Source of the DNA: Cryptomeria japonica
Lineage: Eukaryota > Streptophyta > Pinopsida > Cupressales > Cupressaceae
Reading direction: 5' to 3'
NCBI RefSeq assembly: GCF_030272615.1
Contig: NC_081407.1
Location: 262,618,574-262,682,573, forward strand
DNA: 64,000 bases
Below, piece by piece: positions 58,829 through 64,000 of the stretch (position 1 is its first letter; every line of letters begins with the position of its first letter). The position numbers and the translations under genes are program-made. The notes below the pieces were generated by a model. The model made no database searches, was not told the origin of the DNA, and worked only from the letters and a program-made list of their open reading frames with translations.

Positions 58829-61800
58829 TTATAAATACTTGAAGATGTCAGCAAAAATGATCTTCAAGGATCGTAGGTGAGTATCCAACCTACTCTTCAA
58901 TTTATCCAAAATAGTAATAAATGCACTGAATAAAGTGGCATGAATTTCTATAGCCTACCTTATTACTTAGCATGGTGTCCAACTGGGGGCAACTAGGTTC
59001 TAGAGTTCATCTATTCTTCTCAAAATTTTGTTGTTCTCTACATTGAGCCTTGAGATCTGATCATTTAGAACCAAAATTTGTCCTTCGATGCCACTGGTCG
59101 GAGCTACATTAGGATCAAAGGACTGAGAATTACTAGCAAGCTTTCCTTGGCAAACACTTATTTTCTTGTCTATGTCTATAGTGAATTTAGGCAAAATTAG
59201 ACAAGACTTATACAATTTTCCACCTTCTGTCAAGGCATATGAGATAACCTGCAGACCTTTATTTAATCTCACCCTATCATCCTCAATCATCTTTTGGAAT
59301 GTCTGCAACTAACATCCTTAAATCTATCCAAAACTATTTTAGTAGTGGACTTCTCTAAAGAATCAAAACTAGTATTTACATTATTAACCAATTGCAATAA
59401 TTTACTGGAGGGGCTGGCATTGGAATCTAATTGTACATTTAGAGCCACCTTTTGCAAAACAGCATTCATTAACCGACAATAAAATGAGCTTCTTATCTTC
59501 AGATTCAAACTTTACCAAATTCTGGCTAGCCTGAGCTTGAAATGCAGCTGCGAGCATGAGCTTTTCAGTAGGAGACATCTATCCAAGGTTGATAGGATCA
59601 TCAAGATTGATAGGGATCTGAGGTAGGGTCATAGTAACTGGAGGAGTGATAATTGTCGGATCAACTACTCCTTTACCTTTATCAACCACAATGACCTTTA
59701 CCTCTGCACCCTCAATATCCTTTTCCTCTTCTCCATCCCCTTTATATTGTGCACCGGTGTTGCCACTTGGTGTAGTATCATCCTTTTGGATCTCAGGGTC
59801 TGCTGAGTTGTCCACCACTAGAGGATTCTCATCAGTCTTAGCATCAAGTGATGTGTTACCTTGACCTTCTGGATGTCCCTCAATCTGAGTTTCACCCTTC
59901 TGATCATCGAAAAAACCTTGCTTTTTTGTCGACTGAGAAGACTTGAATGCATCTTTATACAAAGGTGGTGTAGTCATCGGTTAGGAGGGACCTCAAAGAG
60001 ATTAGTCCAGACCAGTCAGCAAGAGTATACACAATAGAAACACAATGATATGATGGAGGCAATGCAAAACAGATTGAATTATATCATGAAAAATTGATTA
60101 CAATCAACTGGTAACAACCGGGTTACAGAAACCGGCTCACATGCCTGTTAAAACATGCTAAAAAATAGAAGAGGTCACAACCGAGACCTCAAATCTCAAG
60201 ATCTATCTTCTATGTTTTGTCTAACTCCTTCGATACATTCTAATTCACCATTACAATGATTTATATGATCCGAGGGGATCTAGTTGGCCCAAAAGGAATA
60301 AAAAATCGAAGAGCAAGACCTAATGTGTAAAACCAACAAGGTTGGCCTCCGCCAAAGAAATTCTTCCAGAAAATTCAAAGGACAAAGGGAGAATCGAAAG
60401 GAAGGTTGGCCACATGCAAATGAACATCAAAATCAATGCTCAGGGCTCCGCAAGCTATTGAAAGGATTTTCTAGATCATCGATGCAAATAGGTCCAGGCA
60501 GTCGATAACAGAAAATTGTCTCGCAAACCGATAGCGATAACTTGCCGGAAAAAGATCCAAATGCTCCGCGGTTTGGGAATAAGGAAGATGATCAAGTCTT
60601 CAAGAAAAATCCAACTCCATAGATTTTGGTGAGCCAAATCCGGAAAAAACAGAAAGAAATGTTGAAACTACAAAACAGAAAAGGAAAATAGAAAGAAATA
60701 TTTTTTGATTGATGCAAGATTGCCAAGAACCGGGGATGCTCCTGCATAAAGAGGATCATTCACAATTATCTTTTTCCATATGTCCTCAATCTCCTTCCTT
60801 ACCTCTTCCACTTGACCAATCATTAATCTATTTACCCTATTTTTTCTTTTGAATTCTTTCTTGTTAGCTTCTTTAATAAGTTTTATGTCTTCATCATGAC
60901 TAACATAGGTGCAAACATTTATTAGTTATCTTTCTTTCATTTCTCTGTCAATCTTGATAGATGTTAGCCTCCTTGCATCAATAATGTTATACAAATCCTT
61001 AGGGATACTACGCTCTAATTCAGTTAGAGTCTTGCTAAAGTTATGTAAGTATAAAACTACAACTTCTTCAACCTTTCTCTAATCTCCCTCATCTAGATGT
61101 TCATAGTAGGCTCCAAGATTCTTCAAGTTCCCATCAATAATTATTTCATTTATGAATTGATCTGTTGACAATGGAGGAACAAATTTGTACTTACCTTGTA
61201 GGTCACTAGACTCAAGATCTTTCTCAAGTTGACTTCTGACCTGTCTACCTCTTTTGGGTCTACCGATAGGGGCAATTTCTAATTTAGATTTATTGCTTTG
61301 CTAGGCTCTACCAGACTACAACTTCCTCACCACTCTGACAAATTCACCTTTCTTCACCTTGCCAGCTTCTTCCTTAGAGTTTGTCTCAGAGGCCACCAGA
61401 GACACAACAACATAATTCCTATTGGGCTTCTCCTTTTTCTTCAATACACCTTTCTCGAATGGGCTAGGTCTTGAAGATGATACCACCGGAGCAGGGGTAG
61501 GCTTGGTCTCTTTAGGTTTGACCTTGGTGGGAACCAGATTGACCTTGGGCTTCTTGGTTTCCTCAATGGAATCCTTCTAAGCATGTTTTTCCCTTTCCTG
61601 CTTCACCTCCTCATGGGTGAATCCCATCCACACTGCCATCTCTTCTTCTATCTTTGTAACTTTCCTTTTCCTAGCAAGTGCAGTGAATTGTCTATGCACT
61701 TCAAGGTCTTTCTCCTTGAATGTTCCAAATCTTCCTTCTTTAGGATCCACCAGTTGACTCAACAAGTGCTGAGAATATTCCTCAAGAGTGATAGAGTCAA

Positions 61801-62859
61801 CTTCATACCCCATGGGTATGATCCATACTGCCCTAGGCTCCACCACTTCCATTTGACATTGATCTTTGTCAACCATGAAATAAATGGTTTGCCCATACTT
61901 CTCAACAATCTCCTTAGGGATCCTCTCTCCATTTTTCATTGCTTCTTGGAAGGATTTGAAGTATCCCTAGAGAGAATATATTCCCATTGTAGCATCTCCA
62001 ATTCCCCATAAACCCTCTTTAACCTGCATCACCTCCAGTCTATCATAGGCCCATTGGACCTTTCCTTTCACACTGGGTATTTCGTTAAGGAAATATAAGG
62101 CCAAGCAAATAAGAGGAGTTCCATATTTAAAAGTGTTCTTTTTATAATTCTTAATCTTCTTCAAATTGCTTATCAACTCATTAAGGAGGACTGTACATAG
62201 ATCATACCTTTTTTCATCTTTCAAGATCTGATAAGCTGAGTATATAGCAGTATCGAAAACAGAGTTGTGTCTACTAGACTGGTAAACCTTGTATCCGACC
62301 ACCATAGATGCAAACTTCACATCATTCTCCACAATGTCGTTTATGGTCATTTCTATGTTGACAAATTTGGAACTAGTAGTAGCTATCACTGTGTCATTCA
62401 ATACTTTCCTCAAGCTAGGTACTTCACCAGTTTCACTGAGGCATGTCACGACTTAGATTGCTTGTTTGGTAATCTTGTGGGGCCTGTCAATCCATATAAA
62501 CTCATCATGAACTCGACTGAGAATGTACCGAATCCACTCTGCTTCGTCAAACAATGAAAAATGAAAGAATTGTGAAAACCCTTGTCCTGAAGAACTTTGT
62601 ACTCAGATTTGAGGTATTCCAAACTATCTGCCAAGTGATTATTATTCAGGTTCAACATATATGTGTTACCAAGCTCCTAGAGATCACAGTGGATGTATGC
62701 CCTAATATCATCATTGTGAAGCATGTCATAGGGTACCGATGAAAATGCACCTTCCAGATCATTTTCAATAGACTTAAAAGGTTGTTTCTTGAATAAAGGC
62801 ATGGCCCTATCCTTAATCTCTACGACCAATGGGGTAGCAATACTAGAAACTGACACCAT
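58829..62859 (-). pseudogene. ORF2 homologue of the second element (interrupted, decayed)
   Basis: Starts MVSVSSIATPLVVE at 62859. The globular part (about 62450-61600) matches ORF2 of the plus-strand element: GEVPSLRKV compared with GEVAALRIV; ASMVVGYKVYQSSRHNSV with ACMVIGYRTFSASRINSV; KVQWAYDRL with DVQWSPHQL; IPMGYEV with EPMGYEV. A Lys/Pro-rich linker (61570-61300), a further region (61250-60750) and, after the inserted block 59971-60747, an acidic C-terminal part (59977-59580) and coiled-coil end (59500-58829) follow. Several stops (TAG, TGA) and frameshifts. By eye about a third of residues agree in the best part. Function is unknown. Confidence 0.65.
59971..60747 (+). repeat. Unclassified repeat block, copy 2, within ORF2
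   Basis: Inverted, diverged copy of 9671-10468. It carries a plus-strand open stretch (about 60535-60745, DNLPEKDPNAPRFGNKEDD with stops) and starts beside TAGTCA. It separates two parts of the minus-strand ORF2, so it most likely inserted there. Exact ends and any TSD are unclear. Confidence 0.55.
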
Positions 62860-63249
62860 TTTGAATTTAGGGTTTGCGGAAACAGATTGTCAGAATAGAT
62901 AAATACCTTGATTTGTAATCGAGCGCTAAAATTCACTTTAGAATCACTAAAATCGTTGAATCACTTCTCTCTCCTTCTCTACACTAATACCTTGATTGCA
63001 TTGTGACAAAGAAGCTATCAAATGCCTTTTTAACCTTCTAAAACCTAATTTTCCATTGCAATAAATGTTGCAACCAGTTACCATGATTTTCACAGAGTCG
63101 CTTACCGAAGCACCAATTCTTCTCTAAAACTTCCAGATAACATCTGCACATATGATTTAAGCCTTTTGCAACTTTTCAGAATTGATTGCAAATCACCGAA
63201 GAGGGGGTTCTTAGAATTTGCATGAAAAGTTCCCCCTAAGGCATAAAGC
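62860..63249 (-). promoter_or_regulatory. Spacer with promoter-like sequence between gag and ORF2
   Basis: Non-coding spacer in the same place as 29951-30399 in the other element. Minus strand has TTAAAAAGGC (complement of 63023-63032) and a leader ending in AACCCTAAATTCAAAATGG, comparable with the AAGCCCTAAATTCACA stretch at about 30346 of the other element. Suggests separate expression of ORF2 in both families (inference). Confidence 0.45.
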
Positions 63250-64000
63250 CCTAGTTACCGGATGAAGGTCGTACACCGGATTCGGGTGCGGATCCATTTT
63301 TTGCTTTAGATTCATCTTTTCTGACCCACATCTTCTCATGCTTGTTTCTAATCTCTTCCACCTTTGTCTTTCCCTTCTCATCTGATTTATTCTTGTCTAT
63401 CGAGGCATTGTTCTTGCTTCTGCAATACTTTGCAATATGATTGGTTTTGTTACATACACGACAAACAACATTTCTCTACATAGGTTTGAAGTTCATCTGA
63501 TTTGGTCTCATCCTGCACTGGTTAGAGATATATCCAAACATCCCACAAGCATAGCATCTCTTATTTTGGAAGTTATTCATTATTGCTCTACACATATTTG
63601 ACTTTTGACCAAAATTATTGTATATGAAACATTGACCGGTAAAGGTAGGAGCTTTATTCATGTTGTTCATTCCATTATTCATCCTACTTCTACATTGATT
63701 CACCATATGACTAAATTTATTGCAATTAAAGCATCTACCATTGAATTTATGAGAATTAGGTTGTCTTACTGAATAATTCTTGCTCTTCTTCTAATCAGGT
63801 TTTGCATTTTCTCATCTAGATTTGGAGGATTCACCTTTCTCAAATCCAATTCCTCGCATGTCCTTTCCATGTCTCTAAATTTCCAACATCTCATCAAGCC
63901 TTGCTGAGATAGCTTTGAATTTGTCTTTGTAGTCATTAGCAATAGCAATTTCATCCCTTAAGGTAGCAATTTGTCTTTCAAGTTCTTCACCATTATTGCT
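63250..64000 (-). pseudogene. gag-like protein with four zinc knuckles (partial)
   Basis: Minus strand, N-terminus beyond the window. A coiled-coil end and the GIGFEKGESSKS linker (about 63860-63820) are followed by four knuckles: CFNCNKFSHMVNQC (about 63740), CFIYNNFGQKSNMC (about 63630), CYACGMFGYISNQC (about 63560) and CRVCNKTNHIAKYC (about 63465). The second and third have lost a Cys or His by single changes. Number and spacing match the gag of 28673-29950. The frame ends before 63250 and no pol follows. Confidence 0.75.

Larger units (their letters stand above)
57670..64000 (-). mobile_element. Second pol-less gag + ORF2 LTR element (3' part, runs off window)
   Basis: Minus strand, from the right edge: gag with four zinc knuckles (64000-63250), promoter-like spacer, ORF2 (62859-58829, interrupted by a repeat block), polypurine tract and 3' LTR (58614-57670). 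Same order as the element at 27471-35363, and again no protease, integrase or RT between gag and LTR. The 5' LTR lies beyond the window. LTRs of the two elements are not alignable by eye except for the conserved blocks, so they are separate families. Confidence 0.8.

Noticed and set aside
58829-62859. Hidden RT or integrase in the minus-strand element
   Set aside because: All three minus frames were read from gag to the polypurine tract; no FVDD/YVDD, DSG, HHCC or TPQQNG-like signature was found.

Overview
The window reads as nuclear DNA of a seed plant, probably one with a large, repeat-filled genome such as a conifer (the conifer part is inference). The evidence: Copia-type LTR retrotransposons primed by initiator tRNA-Met, plant L1-type LINEs with a DUF4283-like/CCHC N-terminus, very long LTRs, stacked nested insertions, AT-rich spacers, and a single recognisable host gene, an intron-containing EAR-motif protein of the CFL1/GIR type, a family I know only from plants. 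No rRNA, tRNA or CRISPR was seen.

Layout. 1-690: minus-strand Copia LTR fragment. 691-9575: solo LTR (family B, TSD TATTA) split by a complete 7.6-kb Copia element (1572-9217, TSD AGTGA) with a decayed gag-pol. 9671-10468: a repeat block that recurs inverted at 59971-60747. 10469-11814: unassigned. 11815-24003: a minus-strand LTR element with ~3.9-kb LTRs, no pol and one Q/P-rich ORF, followed by a second partial internal end. 24287-40089: a plus-strand LINE bounded by a 17-bp TSD, with a fused DUF4283/CCHC-endonuclease-RT-RNase H frame and an extra third ORF; its RT is split by an LTR element (27471-35363, TSD GCTGG). 40107-42737: spacer and a 1.5-kb CT-rich tract. 42738-43835: family B LTR plus gag fragment. 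43820-46400: decayed minus-strand LINE. 46400-49000: AT-rich spacer. 49104-50393: the host gene (minus, two exons). 51811-57669: a third LINE (minus) split by a 4.6-kb solo LTR (TSD CTCCA) that holds a GC-rich island. 57670-64000: 3' part of a minus-strand LTR element running off the window.

Most unusual content. The LTR elements at 27471-35363 and 57670-64000 are clearly different families but share one plan: Copia-like LTR, a gag-like protein with four zinc knuckles, no protease, integrase or RT, then a separate promoter-like region and a long second ORF (ORF2). The two ORF2 proteins are recognisably homologous but strongly diverged, so this pol-less 'gag + ORF2' design appears old and maintained. 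The plus-strand LINE carries its own extra 3' ORF of loosely similar layout. The main frames here are broken mostly by in-frame TAG replacing glutamine codons, with few frameshifts, as expected for deamination of CHG-methylated cytosines in silenced elements.

All element boundaries, TSDs and stop counts were read by eye from the sequence; family assignments rest on recognised motifs, not on searches.
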